From NCBI GenBank assembly GCA_947302065.1, contig CAMYUO010000018.1, forward strand, positions 1-11,935: a DNA stretch of 11,935 nt, written 5' to 3'. The stretch's first letter is position 1, and the number at the start of each line of letters is the position of its first letter. This document shows, one piece after another, positions 1 to 6,541 of this stretch. The DNA is from an uncultured Clostridia bacterium. GTDB taxonomy: Bacteria > Bacillota > Clostridia > Oscillospirales > Ruminococcaceae. The position numbers were made by a program, and so were the translations under genes. The notes under the pieces were generated by a model, which worked only from the letters and a program-made list of their open reading frames with translations, searched no databases and was not told the origin of the DNA.

Positions 1-62
1 CGACAACGCTTGAAGAGATAATGCTTTTCTACGTCAACCGTGAAAAGAAGGAGTGGTGCTGA
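1..62 (+). CDS. ABC transporter ATP-binding protein, C-terminal end only (partial)
   Basis: Only the last 19 codons are inside the window, read from base 3 and ending with TGA at 60-62; the peptide is TTLEEIMLFYVNREKKEWC. The pattern 'TLEEIMLFYV' resembles the C-terminal end of ATPase subunits of BcrA/CcmA-type ABC exporters, where a 'sLEeifl' helix follows the nucleotide-binding domain. The stop codon is one base from the ATG of the permease gene that follows, and the permease ribosome binding site lies inside this coding end, so the two are translationally linked. The catalytic motifs lie outside the window, so the ATPase assignment depends on the short tail and on the two ABC-2 permeases downstream. 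Confidence 0.6.
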   Translation, partial: TTLEEIMLFYVNREKKEWC

Positions 63-63
63 T

Positions 64-840
64 ATGAAAGGACTTATCTTCAAAGAACTTTATATATCAC
101 GAAAACGCTTTTATATTGCCGCAGCGAGCTATTTCTCACTGCTTGTGATGTGCATACTCGTCAAGCTCTCTGCTGCTCACGGAAATATTGGTCTGCTCGA
201 TGACGAGGCTGTAAAACACGTTGAAAATGTCACGTTCTATCTTGCTGTTTTCGGTCTGCTCATGGCTATCGCAGGCTTTGTCGTTAACAATGCCGAATCC
301 GACAAAACGACCCATTGGGATATTTACAGGCGGACTATCCCGTTTACCGAAAAACAGATAGTCGGCTCGGTCTACCTTTCAAATGCGATATCGCTCGGCT
401 CTTCAATTGCTGTGCATACGCTCGTTTCGCTTATCGTCTGCGCTGTATTTGATATGCAGTTCGAGCCTTGGTTCTTCTTCACATTTCTCTCATTCGGTCT
501 TTTCGTTTATCTGATAAATTCATTCAACATCTTCTGTCAGTACCGCTTCAGAGATCCCAAAAAGTCAAAGCTTGTTTATACGGCAGTTTGTTTTTCAATT
601 TATTTTGGAGTATGCAATGCTCTTGCGTTCGCAATGCTTTTGAAAGCACCAAAGGGAGATCCTGCGGAAAATGAACAGTTTCTCAAAGATACAGCCAAGT
701 CATTTGTCAGTTTCCTGAAAAACTATGCGTGGGTACTCCCTGTCGTATGTGTGGTTTTGATAGCTGTTCTTTTCTTTGCAAGCGTCAGAGCCTGCGCAAG
801 ACCTGCGGATGCAGGCAAGCCGCCAAAAGATAAAGAATAA
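64..840 (+). CDS. ABC-2 type transporter permease, first of a pair
   Basis: A 258-residue integral membrane protein, probably one permease half of an ABC exporter whose ATPase ends just upstream; the substrate is not evident. About six hydrophobic segments are visible (roughly residues 16-35, 58-75, 103-128, 133-160, 170-192 and 222-245). The cytoplasmic N-terminus MKGLIFKELYISRK and the loop 'TIPFTEKQIVGSVYLSNAI' match the pattern of the ABC2_membrane_5 family: a KE pair near the start and an (S/T)xPxxxKQxVxxxYL loop. I chose ATG 64 over GTG 40 because AGGAG at 49-53 has suitable spacing for 64, and the family begins with this MKGLxxKE motif. The gene ends at TAA 838-840, but the same frame stays coding-like for 19 more codons to a TGA at 898-900 that overlaps the next ATG. 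The present C-terminus may therefore be a shortened form. Confidence 0.85.
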   Translation: MKGLIFKELYISRKRFYIAAASYFSLLVMCILVKLSAAHGNIGLLDDEAVKHVENVTFYLAVFGLLMAIAGFVVNNAESDKTTHWDIYRRTIPFTEKQIVGSVYLSNAISLGSSIAVHTLVSLIVCAVFDMQFEPWFFFTFLSFGLFVYLINSFNIFCQYRFRDPKKSKLVYTAVCFSIYFGVCNALAFAMLLKAPKGDPAENEQFLKDTAKSFVSFLKNYAWVLPVVCVVLIAVLFFASVRACARPADAGKPPKDKE

Positions 841-899
841 AAGCCGTACAAATCCTTTTTCGGCAAGCTCAGAGCCACTGCGGAAGGAGATGACAACTG

Positions 900-1637
900 A
901 TGCTCGGATTTATCTATAAAGAAATCAAAGTGAACAAACAGTGGCTGTGCATAATGTTCGGTCTTGTCATTTTTTTCAGCGTTTTCCCGATGCTCACGGC
1001 TTTCGGCGATAAAGACGGCGGACTTGAGGGCACAGCGTTCTATGCTGTCTATTTTCTCATCAACGGCACCTGTTTTCTTGTCGTCGGAATGATGGCATCT
1101 ATGTTCATTCAGACCGACGAGCGCAAAAAGTGGGGTTACTATGCCACCTCTGTCCCGAGCGGTATCAGAAAGCAGGTCGGTGCGATATATATAATCATTT
1201 TCGCAGCGATACTTTTCACGCTCGGTGTGACCTCTGTTATCAACATTGTCATGAGAAAAGCCACTGATATCGATATGCCCGACGCAACAGGCATGATGCT
1301 CGTGTTCGCACTTATCGTGCTGCTTATGCGTTCGATAGAGATGCCGTTTATTTACGCATTCGGCTCAAAGGTCGGCGCCGCAGTTAAAGCCTTGCTCGTA
1401 TTTGTGATCATATTCTTCGCCGCAGTGTATTTTATGTTTGCAGACCTTTCGTGGCTCGGCAGCATGGACGACTTTATTGGCAACCTGCTCAGGTGGTTCT
1501 CCGAGCTTGACTTAAAGCATCTTATCAACGGCGGCTTTGTCGGCAAACTCCTGCTTTGTGCCGTTCCGCTGTATGCGCTGTCGTATTATATCAGCACAAA
1601 TGTCTACCTCAAAGACGTAGACCGACTTGAAAAATAG
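900..1637 (+). CDS. ABC-2 type transporter permease, second of a pair
   Basis: A 245-residue membrane protein with about six hydrophobic segments. It starts MLGFIYKEIKVNKQ, the same short basic N-terminus with a KE pair as its upstream neighbour, and has the loop 'TSVPSGIRKQVGAIYII', equivalent to the P-x-x-x-KQ-x-V loop of the first permease. The pair probably forms a heterodimeric permease with the ATPase upstream, as in small BcrAB-like exporters; the substrate cannot be deduced. AAGGAG at 884-889 lies 10 bases before ATG 900. This start overlaps a TGA at 898-900 in the frame of the first permease (TGATG), a typical coupling arrangement, although the current first permease stops 60 bases earlier. 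The gene ends 25 bases before a bidirectional terminator. Confidence 0.85.
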   Translation: MLGFIYKEIKVNKQWLCIMFGLVIFFSVFPMLTAFGDKDGGLEGTAFYAVYFLINGTCFLVVGMMASMFIQTDERKKWGYYATSVPSGIRKQVGAIYIIIFAAILFTLGVTSVINIVMRKATDIDMPDATGMMLVFALIVLLMRSIEMPFIYAFGSKVGAAVKALLVFVIIFFAAVYFMFADLSWLGSMDDFIGNLLRWFSELDLKHLINGGFVGKLLLCAVPLYALSYYISTNVYLKDVDRLEK

Positions 1638-1661
1638 CTCTGAACTATCCCTTTTATATTG

Positions 1662-1700
1662 AAAAAACCGTCTCGGGCATTTTGACCCGAAACGGTTTTT
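1662..1700. terminator. Bidirectional intrinsic terminator between convergent genes
   Basis: The arms AAAAACCGTCTCGGG and CCCGAAACGGTTTTT pair around an 8-base loop with one mismatched position. The stem has a T run on its 3' side in both directions, five T on the plus strand and six on the minus strand. It sits between the end of the permease operon (1637) and the end of the minus-strand diguanylate cyclase gene (1707), so it can stop transcription from both sides. Confidence 0.9.
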
Positions 1701-1706
1701 ATCATA

Positions 1707-3602
1707 TTACCTGTGTTTCTTCTTGTTCATCTTGTGCGCATACATCGTCTTGTCCGCAGCTGAAAGTGTTTCGTCAAATCCGTCTTTCGTGCCGACAGCG
1801 CAGCCGATGCTTGCCGAGATTATGTAAGGCTTGCCCGAGTTGTCCGAGTGCTCCTTCATTATCTTGTTGAACTTGTCCGTGCGCTTGTTGATGTCCGACT
1901 CGTCATAATCGCCCACACCGATGATGAAAAATTCATCTCCGCCCGCTCTTACGCATTTCTCGCTCGACATCGTGATAGCTTCGGCAGCCTTGCCGACCGT
2001 CTTGATACTGAAATCGCCCTCAGCGTGACCGTATGTGTCGTTTATGTATTTGAGCCTGTCCATGTCGATGACACAAACGAACAGCCTGTCTGTGCTCTTT
2101 GAATGTGCGAGCATCTTGTCAAGCTCCTCATACATTCCGCGGCGGTTGTAAAGTCCCGTCATTTCGTCCTTTACGGATATCATCATATACTTGTTCTTTG
2201 CCCTCACCATTTCAAGCGAGCTGTTGACAAATCTCAGCCAGTTGCGGTAAACGAGATTTATCGTGTGCTCGTTTGTCAGCTCTCTTTGCAGTACAGCATA
2301 CCCGAGCGTCTTTTCATTGAAATGCACAGCTGAGAAGTAGAACACATAAGGCTTGTCGCAGTCCTCATGTATCCTTGGTATCATCAGCTTAGTGTCAAAC
2401 GTGTAGCTGCGCTCTGAACTGTGGAAACTCTTCTCACCGTTGTTCGAGCTTGCAAGCACCAGCCTCATCTTTTCGGGGTAGCCGTTGTCCAGCAGACAAA
2501 GATAGAAATTCGTGAACGGCTCGATGAGATTTGTATTCTCATATATGTTGTCGATACAGCTCTGCGGTGTTCCCGAGCTTGTCAGCTTTTCAAAAACATA
2601 GCTCTCCATCAGCTGACCTATATCTACGTTCTCGGTAAAATCAGACGAGCTGTAATTGCGTATCGTCAGATACAGTGCGTCCTTGAAAACACTTGAGTTC
2701 CTGTCAGCATCGGGCTGGCAGCCGCAGGACATACCGAGATGCAGATTGTTGCGTATGTCATTTTCATACGGTATTATCTCAGCACCCGGCTCTATCTTTG
2801 AACGGATATAGTCAACTGCCTCTGCAGCCGACTGCTTTTCGTTAGATTCATAAGTCGTCAGTGTTATCTTGCTCAGCGCCGCCTCAGACGTGCCCTCATA
2901 TCCGATAACTATAAGATCTTCGGGTATCTTCACACCGTTCGTTGTCAGCTTTTCAATAAGTCCGAGAGCCATATGGTCGCTTGCGCAGATAACAGCTTCC
3001 GGCATCGAGATGTTGCCCTCAAGCAGATCCTCTGCAAGCTCAATACCGCTTGTGTACCAGAAATCACCGTAAATAATATGCTCATTTGATACAGTGACAT
3101 TGTGATTTTTCAGCTCGTCAAGAAAAGTCGAAAGACGTGACTCCGCCTCTGTGTGACCCTTTGGTCCTGTCAGCAGGCAGATGTTCTTTTTGCCGTGATC
3201 CTCAACTATGTGCCTGCACATCTCACGCAGTATCGGCTCGTTGTAGTTGCGAACACAGTGAAAATCCCTGTACGGCACGATAAGCGCAATAACAGGAACT
3301 TTGCATTCCTTTTCGATGCGGTCGCTGATCTTTCTTATCGTGTTTCCCGTGTAATCTTCGGTCAGTGCGACAGTGTCAAGGATAACAGCATCAAAGTTGC
3401 TGTAATCTATAAGATTGTAAATGTTCTGTTCACCGACATTGAATGTCTTTGCGAAATTCTGTAAATGAGTCAGCGAGCATACTACGCTGACATTGTAACC
3501 GTATTTTTCGCACTGTGTGAATATGCCGTCAAGCACACGTCTGCCGTGTGACTTTTCCGGTCTTGCGGTAATAAAGCATATATTTTTGCGTACACTCACC
3601 AA
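1707..3602 (-). CDS. Diguanylate cyclase with LacI/periplasmic-binding-like sensor (GGDEF protein)
   Basis: A 631-residue protein expected to make cyclic di-GMP from two GTP in response to a ligand. Residues 1 to about 290 have the LacI/Peripla_BP_3 fold: 'NICFITARPEKSHGRRVLDGI', 'KKNICLLTGPKGH', and the diagnostic 'CASDHMALGLIEKLTTNG' followed by 'KIPEDLIVIGYEGTS'. No helix-turn-helix precedes it, and I see no signal peptide or membrane segment, so it should be a soluble cytoplasmic sensor. Residues about 295-475 are an unassigned middle region ending in a likely signalling helix. Residues 478-631 are the cyclase: 'DEMTGLYNRRG', metal ligand region 'VIDMDRLKYINDTYGH' (about 508-523) and intact GGDEF at 554-558. 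The inhibitory I-site RxxD expected nine residues upstream of GGDEF reads MSSE, so product inhibition by the usual route is probably absent. Start: TTG 3602 or GTG 3599 (adjacent codons); the purine-rich GGAAGGG upstream allows either. Confidence 0.92.
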   Translation of the reverse strand: MVSVRKNICFITARPEKSHGRRVLDGIFTQCEKYGYNVSVVCSLTHLQNFAKTFNVGEQNIYNLIDYSNFDAVILDTVALTEDYTGNTIRKISDRIEKECKVPVIALIVPYRDFHCVRNYNEPILREMCRHIVEDHGKKNICLLTGPKGHTEAESRLSTFLDELKNHNVTVSNEHIIYGDFWYTSGIELAEDLLEGNISMPEAVICASDHMALGLIEKLTTNGVKIPEDLIVIGYEGTSEAALSKITLTTYESNEKQSAAEAVDYIRSKIEPGAEIIPYENDIRNNLHLGMSCGCQPDADRNSSVFKDALYLTIRNYSSSDFTENVDIGQLMESYVFEKLTSSGTPQSCIDNIYENTNLIEPFTNFYLCLLDNGYPEKMRLVLASSNNGEKSFHSSERSYTFDTKLMIPRIHEDCDKPYVFYFSAVHFNEKTLGYAVLQRELTNEHTINLVYRNWLRFVNSSLEMVRAKNKYMMISVKDEMTGLYNRRGMYEELDKMLAHSKSTDRLFVCVIDMDRLKYINDTYGHAEGDFSIKTVGKAAEAITMSSEKCVRAGGDEFFIIGVGDYDESDINKRTDKFNKIMKEHSDNSGKPYIISASIGCAVGTKDGFDETLSAADKTMYAHKMNKKKHR

Positions 3603-3618
3603 ACCTCATCCCTTCCCC

Positions 3619-3634
3619 AAGGTAATCATACCTT
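3619..3634. promoter_or_regulatory. Operator-like palindrome downstream of the diguanylate cyclase -10 box
   Basis: AAGGTA-ATCA-TACCTT is a perfect inverted repeat with 6-base arms and a 4-base centre. It begins about five bases past the -10 box of the minus-strand promoter, so it overlaps the expected transcription start. That position suits a repressor operator. The stem is short and has no T run, so a terminator is unlikely. The binding protein is unknown. Confidence 0.45.
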
Positions 3635-3638
3635 AATT

Positions 3639-3668
3639 ATTATATCACAGTTTGTTTGCAATTGTCAA
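3639..3668 (-). promoter_or_regulatory. Sigma-A promoter of the diguanylate cyclase gene
   Basis: On the minus strand, TTGACA (3668-3663) and TATAAT (3644-3639) are both perfect consensus hexamers separated by 18 bases. The start codon lies about 37 bases downstream of the -10 box. A promoter this strong, with a palindrome at its start site, suggests that expression is held down by a repressor. Confidence 0.8.
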
Positions 3669-3717
3669 CGGAACAGCAGGCTTTTACGGCAAATATCTAC
3701 AAAATAAAGCAAAAATT

Positions 3718-3772
3718 CATTTAACTTGTGTAAGCATTTAACTAAACGATGTGTTCTGTGCGTCGTTAAATG
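3718..3772. repeat. Three CATTTAAC boxes upstream of the 3842 promoter
   Basis: The octamer CATTTAAC occurs as a direct repeat at 3718-3725 and 3735-3742 (17 bases start to start) and in inverted orientation, GTTAAATG, at 3765-3772. The last copy ends five bases before the -35 box at 3778. The arrangement resembles binding sites of a transcription factor acting on the plus-strand promoter, or on both divergent promoters. AT-rich sequence makes chance more likely than usual, so this remains a candidate. Confidence 0.4.
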
Positions 3773-3777
3773 AGATA

Positions 3778-3806
3778 TTGACCTTTTTGTCCGATAGTGC
3801 TATAAT
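3778..3806 (+). promoter_or_regulatory. Sigma-A promoter for the 3842-5059 operon
   Basis: TTGACC (3778-3783) and TATAAT (3801-3806) are separated by exactly 17 bases. The start codon of the first gene follows 35 bases after the -10 box, with a good ribosome binding site between them. Confidence 0.8.
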
Positions 3807-3841
3807 ATGTTGGTAGCGTTTTGAGGAAAGGAGCAAACCGG

Positions 3842-4393
3842 TTGAAAAGAAAACTGCATATCGACCCGATACCGCTTATCTTTGCGATGATAGTGGTCGG
3901 TTTCCTGACTTTCCTTGTATATAAGGCTGTCCTGTTCGGGCTTTCCAAATACGATGAATACTGGCAGGAGAATAACATATCCTACGGCACAGACCTCAAA
4001 TTTTTCGGGGTCAAGCAGATAAACCAGGACAAAAAACCGCAGGACTCCGAGCTTCACGACAGTGCGCTTGCGCTTGTAAATGCTCACCTTGACGGCAAGA
4101 CCGCCGAAGAGTGCGGTACGGATATCGAGATAAGCGATAAGTTCTTCAAGATGATAGACCCTAACTATAACGTCAAAGAGCCGCTTGACAGCTGGTGCAG
4201 CCTCAGCTCATTCCTCGTTGTCCAGAGAGGAGATAAAGCGATTATTGCATTTGAGTATTCGACTATCCCGAAAGACTTAAAGCAAGCCGAAGTATACTGC
4301 GCAGACACATTCAAAACAAGAAAAACAAGCAGGATATATCTTGAACGAACAAACGGAAAATGGGCAGTCGCAGATGTGCTCATCATACAATAA
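3842..4393 (+). CDS. Membrane-anchored protein of unknown function
   Basis: A 183-residue protein that I do not recognise. It has a short basic N-terminus (MKRKLHIDP), one hydrophobic segment at about residues 11-35 and a soluble domain of about 145 residues. By the positive-inside rule the domain should be outside the membrane. Its end, 'SRIYLERTNGKWAVADVLIIQ' (around residues 163-183), looks like the final strands of NTF2-like or DUF4829-type folds, but that is only a resemblance. Cysteines at 91, 119 and 153 are the only ones in the exported part. Start: TTG 3842, because AAAGGAG at 3827-3833 lies eight bases before it; an in-frame TTG at 3821 lies upstream of that site and has no support. 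It is followed after 30 bases by the PH-domain gene, so the two are likely co-transcribed and may act together at the membrane. Confidence 0.75.
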   Translation: MKRKLHIDPIPLIFAMIVVGFLTFLVYKAVLFGLSKYDEYWQENNISYGTDLKFFGVKQINQDKKPQDSELHDSALALVNAHLDGKTAEECGTDIEISDKFFKMIDPNYNVKEPLDSWCSLSSFLVVQRGDKAIIAFEYSTIPKDLKQAEVYCADTFKTRKTSRIYLERTNGKWAVADVLIIQ

Positions 4394-4423
4394 AGAATAC
4401 ACAGACATAAAAGGAGAACAGCT

Positions 4424-5059
4424 ATGGCAACAAGAACAGACCTTGAAGCAATGATAAGCCAGGGAGAACAGGTCTTCTGGCGAGGCAAGCCGCAGAAAAA
4501 GTGTTTCATTTTTGAAAGCATATTCAATCCCTTGCTCCCGTTTGCGATAATCTGGGCTGCCTTTGATATCGGATTTATCGTTAACTCATCAAAAGCTGCC
4601 TCGGAAACAGGCGCAGGCAGCGCAATAGGCAGCTTTATGCTGGTGTTTTTCGCACTGCATCTGATGCCCGTGTGGATATATCTCGCAGGCGTTCTTCTCT
4701 CCGTGAGAAGATATAAAAACACTGAGTATATCGTCACCGATAAAGGCATTTATATCTCGGGCGGCGCTTTCACATACAGCTGTCAGATGAAGCCCTTTGC
4801 AGAGCTTTCAAACGTAACTATCCACCGCGGCATTTTCGACCAGACATTCGGCGTCGGCGATGTTGTTTTGAGTACATCAAGCTTTGTCCCCGTCGCTAAC
4901 AATGGCTCAAGAAATGCCGTAAGAGGCTTGACTATATCCGATATCGAAGAGTATCAGCAGGTCTTTGCGCTCGTCAAGCAGCTGCAGACTGACCTGCCGA
5001 GAACCACTGCTAACATACACACTACAAAGGAAGAATGTAATACTCACGCTGCCGCATAA
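4424..5059 (+). CDS. PH domain-containing membrane protein (bPH2/DUF304 family)
   Basis: A 211-residue protein with two hydrophobic segments (about residues 33-53 and 67-93) followed by a bacterial pleckstrin-homology domain. The domain shows 'YIVTDKGIYISGGAF' (102-116), 'PFAELSNVTIHRGIFDQTFGVGDVVLSTSS' (about 124-153) and a C-terminal helix from 'DIEEYQQVFALVKQL'. This is the bPH_2/YdbS-YdbT pattern, including the typical FGVGDV turn. The role of such proteins is mostly unknown; they are membrane-associated and often encoded in pairs. AAGGAG at 4411-4416 sits seven bases before ATG 4424. The last four codons (HAAA) and the stop lie inside the terminator hairpin. Confidence 0.85.
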   Translation: MATRTDLEAMISQGEQVFWRGKPQKKCFIFESIFNPLLPFAIIWAAFDIGFIVNSSKAASETGAGSAIGSFMLVFFALHLMPVWIYLAGVLLSVRRYKNTEYIVTDKGIYISGGAFTYSCQMKPFAELSNVTIHRGIFDQTFGVGDVVLSTSSFVPVANNGSRNAVRGLTISDIEEYQQVFALVKQLQTDLPRTTANIHTTKEECNTHAAA

Positions 5060-5078
5060 AAAACGGCAGCATTTTTTT
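5048..5078 (+). terminator. Intrinsic terminator of the 3842-5059 operon
   Basis: GCTGCCG (5048-5054) and CGGCAGC (5064-5070) form a perfect 7-base-pair stem with a 9-base loop, followed by A and seven T (5072-5078). The 5' arm overlaps the last codons and the loop contains the stop codon of the PH-domain gene. Confidence 0.9.
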
Positions 5079-5110
5079 GTGCCCGAGCGACTAAACAGCG
5101 CAAAACTGCA

Positions 5111-5128
5111 CATCTTAGTATTAAGATG
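5111..5128. promoter_or_regulatory. Perfect inverted repeat upstream of the CmpB-family gene
   Basis: CATCTTA-GTAT-TAAGATG has perfect 7-base arms around four bases. It ends 14 bases before ATG 5143. Its last three bases are an ATG that opens a five-codon frame (MKKRK) whose TGA overlaps ATG 5143. It could be an operator or an RNA hairpin affecting initiation. I found no convincing -35/-10 pair beside it, so the promoter of this gene is not identified. Confidence 0.4.
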
Positions 5129-5142
5129 AAAAAACGGAAGTG

Positions 5143-5595
5143 ATGTTTTTGCGCAGATGTCTGAAACTGCCGACCGTCTTTGTTTCGGGAGGTCTTGCCT
5201 ATGGAGCAGCAGAGGTGCTCAGCAGGGGATATACCTATATCTCAATGGGCATAATCGGCGGCATATGTATGCTCATCGTTCACCTGCTCGGTGACGAACG
5301 AAGAAAAGGTATGAGCCTTTTGACTGTGATGCTTGTCTCGACAGCATTTATCACTTCGGCGGAACTGCTCACAGGCGAAGTCTTGAACCGCAGGCTCGGT
5401 CTGCATATATGGAGCTATTCATCCGTTCCGCTGAATTTCGACGGGCAGATATGTGTTCATTACAGCCTTGTGTGGTTTGCGATATCTTTTGTCGCAGTCA
5501 TCTTTGATGAGTGGCTGCGCCTGAAAATATTCAGGGGAAAGTGCTATCCCATTTTTGCAGATATTCGCAAAAGGACAGCAAAAAACCGCCTGTAA
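5143..5595 (+). CDS. CmpB-family membrane protein (putative ABC transporter permease, PF06541-like)
   Basis: A 150-residue membrane protein with about four hydrophobic segments (roughly residues 11-27, 33-50, 58-76 and 105-122). The stretch from 'AELLTGEVLNRRLGLHIWSYS' (about 73-93) to 'VPLNFDGQICVHYSLVWF' matches the conserved core of the ABC_trans_CmpB family, with W90-x-Y92-S, P96-x-N98 and G101-x-I-C. Despite the family name no transport function is established, and no ATPase gene is adjacent. The start is uncertain. ATG 5143 overlaps a TGA and has GGAAG only two bases upstream; GTG 5140 and TTG 5149 are alternatives, and TTG 5149 has the best spacing to GGAAG. The stop codon lies within the hairpin shared with the convergent rlmA gene. 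Confidence 0.8.
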   Translation: MFLRRCLKLPTVFVSGGLAYGAAEVLSRGYTYISMGIIGGICMLIVHLLGDERRKGMSLLTVMLVSTAFITSAELLTGEVLNRRLGLHIWSYSSVPLNFDGQICVHYSLVWFAISFVAVIFDEWLRLKIFRGKCYPIFADIRKRTAKNRL

Positions 5596-5612
5596 GTCAA
5601 CCTTACAGACGG
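5580..5612 (-). terminator. Intrinsic terminator of rlmA
   Basis: CCGCCTGTAAG (5586-5596) and CTTACAGACGG (5602-5612) form an 11-position stem with one C-A mismatch and a 5-base loop. On the minus strand it is followed by six T (5585-5580). On the plus strand no T run follows, so it serves the minus-strand gene best, though it also overlaps the stop codon of the convergent CmpB-family gene. Confidence 0.8.
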
Positions 5613-5617
5613 CAGTT

Positions 5618-6448
5618 TCAGAATTGTTTCTTTGTGTAGACCTGTATCGAAAATCCGCAGGTCACGGTCAGCTCATCAAGCGCTTTGAGCCGTTCGATGC
5701 CTTCGGAAGATGTCTTGTAAAGATACGGTGTCATAGAGAATAGGTCGAGTATGTCCTGAGTTGTTTCTATGCAGCGTGTGTATTCAAATATCTCCTCGCT
5801 TGTCAGCTCGAACTTGTTCAGTCCGTAAACGTTCAGCTTGTTTTCATACGGCTCATCGTATGCTACCGCTTTCAGCTCAAACAGATGCCTCGGTGACGGA
5901 GAAACGACTATCAGCTTTCCGCCCTTTTTGAGCACCCTTGCATATTCGTCGTTCGCAACAGGCGCAAATGTGCTTATCACCATGTCTGCGCTCTCTTTCA
6001 GAAACGGCAGTTCAAATGACGATGCCACAGCAAATTCGCAGTTGCCTATCCCTGCAATGTGTACACGGGTCATGCAGTGCGAAACCGCAGCCTTTGATAT
6101 GTCTATCCCGAACAGTCTTGCCTCGGGCAGCTGCCTTGCATAAACGCAGGTATAAAATCCCTCGCCGCATCCGCTGTCAATGATAACAGGCTGCTTTGAA
6201 TTTGCAAGCTCACGCTGTGCAGCCTGTGCTATACGCTCAGCCAGCGGCAGATAATGTCCCTTGTCAAGAAAGTTCGTCCTCGCCTTGACCAGGTCGGCAT
6301 TGTCACCGCTGTTTTTCGGGTTGCGCTTGTTGGTCGTCAGCAGGTTGACATAACCCTTGCGTGCAATGTCAAAGCTGTGCCCGTTCTGACAGTGCAGCAC
6401 GTTATCAAGCTTTTTAAGTCTTTTTTTACAAACAGGACAAATATACAT
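5618..6448 (-). CDS. rlmA: 23S rRNA (guanine-N1)-methyltransferase, RlmA/TlrB family
   Basis: A 276-residue S-adenosylmethionine-dependent enzyme that methylates N1 of a guanine in hairpin 35 of 23S rRNA. The family acts on G745 (RlmA-I, Gram-negative) or G748 (RlmA-II/TlrB, Gram-positive); the latter is expected here from the host type, but I cannot distinguish them by motif. The N-terminal zinc site is visible as C4, C7, C20 and H24 ('MYICPVCKKR', 'HCQNGH'), followed by 'FDIARKGYVNLL', characteristic of the family. The methyltransferase core has 'VIIDSGCGEGFYT' (about 88-100; motif I, D91 and GCGEG), 'LFGIDISKAAV' and 'ADMVISTFAP'. The length is typical. The start ATG 6448 has AAAGG eight bases upstream. 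TlrB-type methylation affects tylosin-class macrolide binding, but a housekeeping role is at least as likely. Transcription is divergent from the alaS operon. Confidence 0.9.
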   Translation of the reverse strand: MYICPVCKKRLKKLDNVLHCQNGHSFDIARKGYVNLLTTNKRNPKNSGDNADLVKARTNFLDKGHYLPLAERIAQAAQRELANSKQPVIIDSGCGEGFYTCVYARQLPEARLFGIDISKAAVSHCMTRVHIAGIGNCEFAVASSFELPFLKESADMVISTFAPVANDEYARVLKKGGKLIVVSPSPRHLFELKAVAYDEPYENKLNVYGLNKFELTSEEIFEYTRCIETTQDILDLFSMTPYLYKTSSEGIERLKALDELTVTCGFSIQVYTKKQF

Positions 6449-6487
6449 AACCGTCGCCTTTCATCACAAATCAGTCTTTCACCATTG

Positions 6488-6516
6488 ATTATAGCACCTA
6501 TCACGCCATATTGCAA
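6488..6516 (-). promoter_or_regulatory. Promoter of rlmA
   Basis: On the minus strand, TTGCAA (6516-6511) and a consensus TATAAT (6493-6488) are 17 bases apart. The -10 is preceded by TGC, giving an extended TGnTATAAT element. The start codon is about 40 bases downstream of the -10 box. Confidence 0.7.
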
Positions 6517-6541
6517 CCCCTGTGGCAGGGCAGCCGAAAGC

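Noticed and set aside
40..63. GTG 40 as the start of the first ABC permease.
   Set aside because: It overlaps the end of the ATPase by more than 20 bases, lies upstream of the AGGAG at 49-53, and adds residues (KRRSGAD) that precede the family's usual MKGLxxKE start.
4165..4749. A 194-codon open frame on the minus strand opposite the 3842 and 4424 genes.
   Set aside because: It spans two well-supported plus-strand genes and their gap, has no family resemblance and no suitable ribosome binding site. It is a shadow frame.
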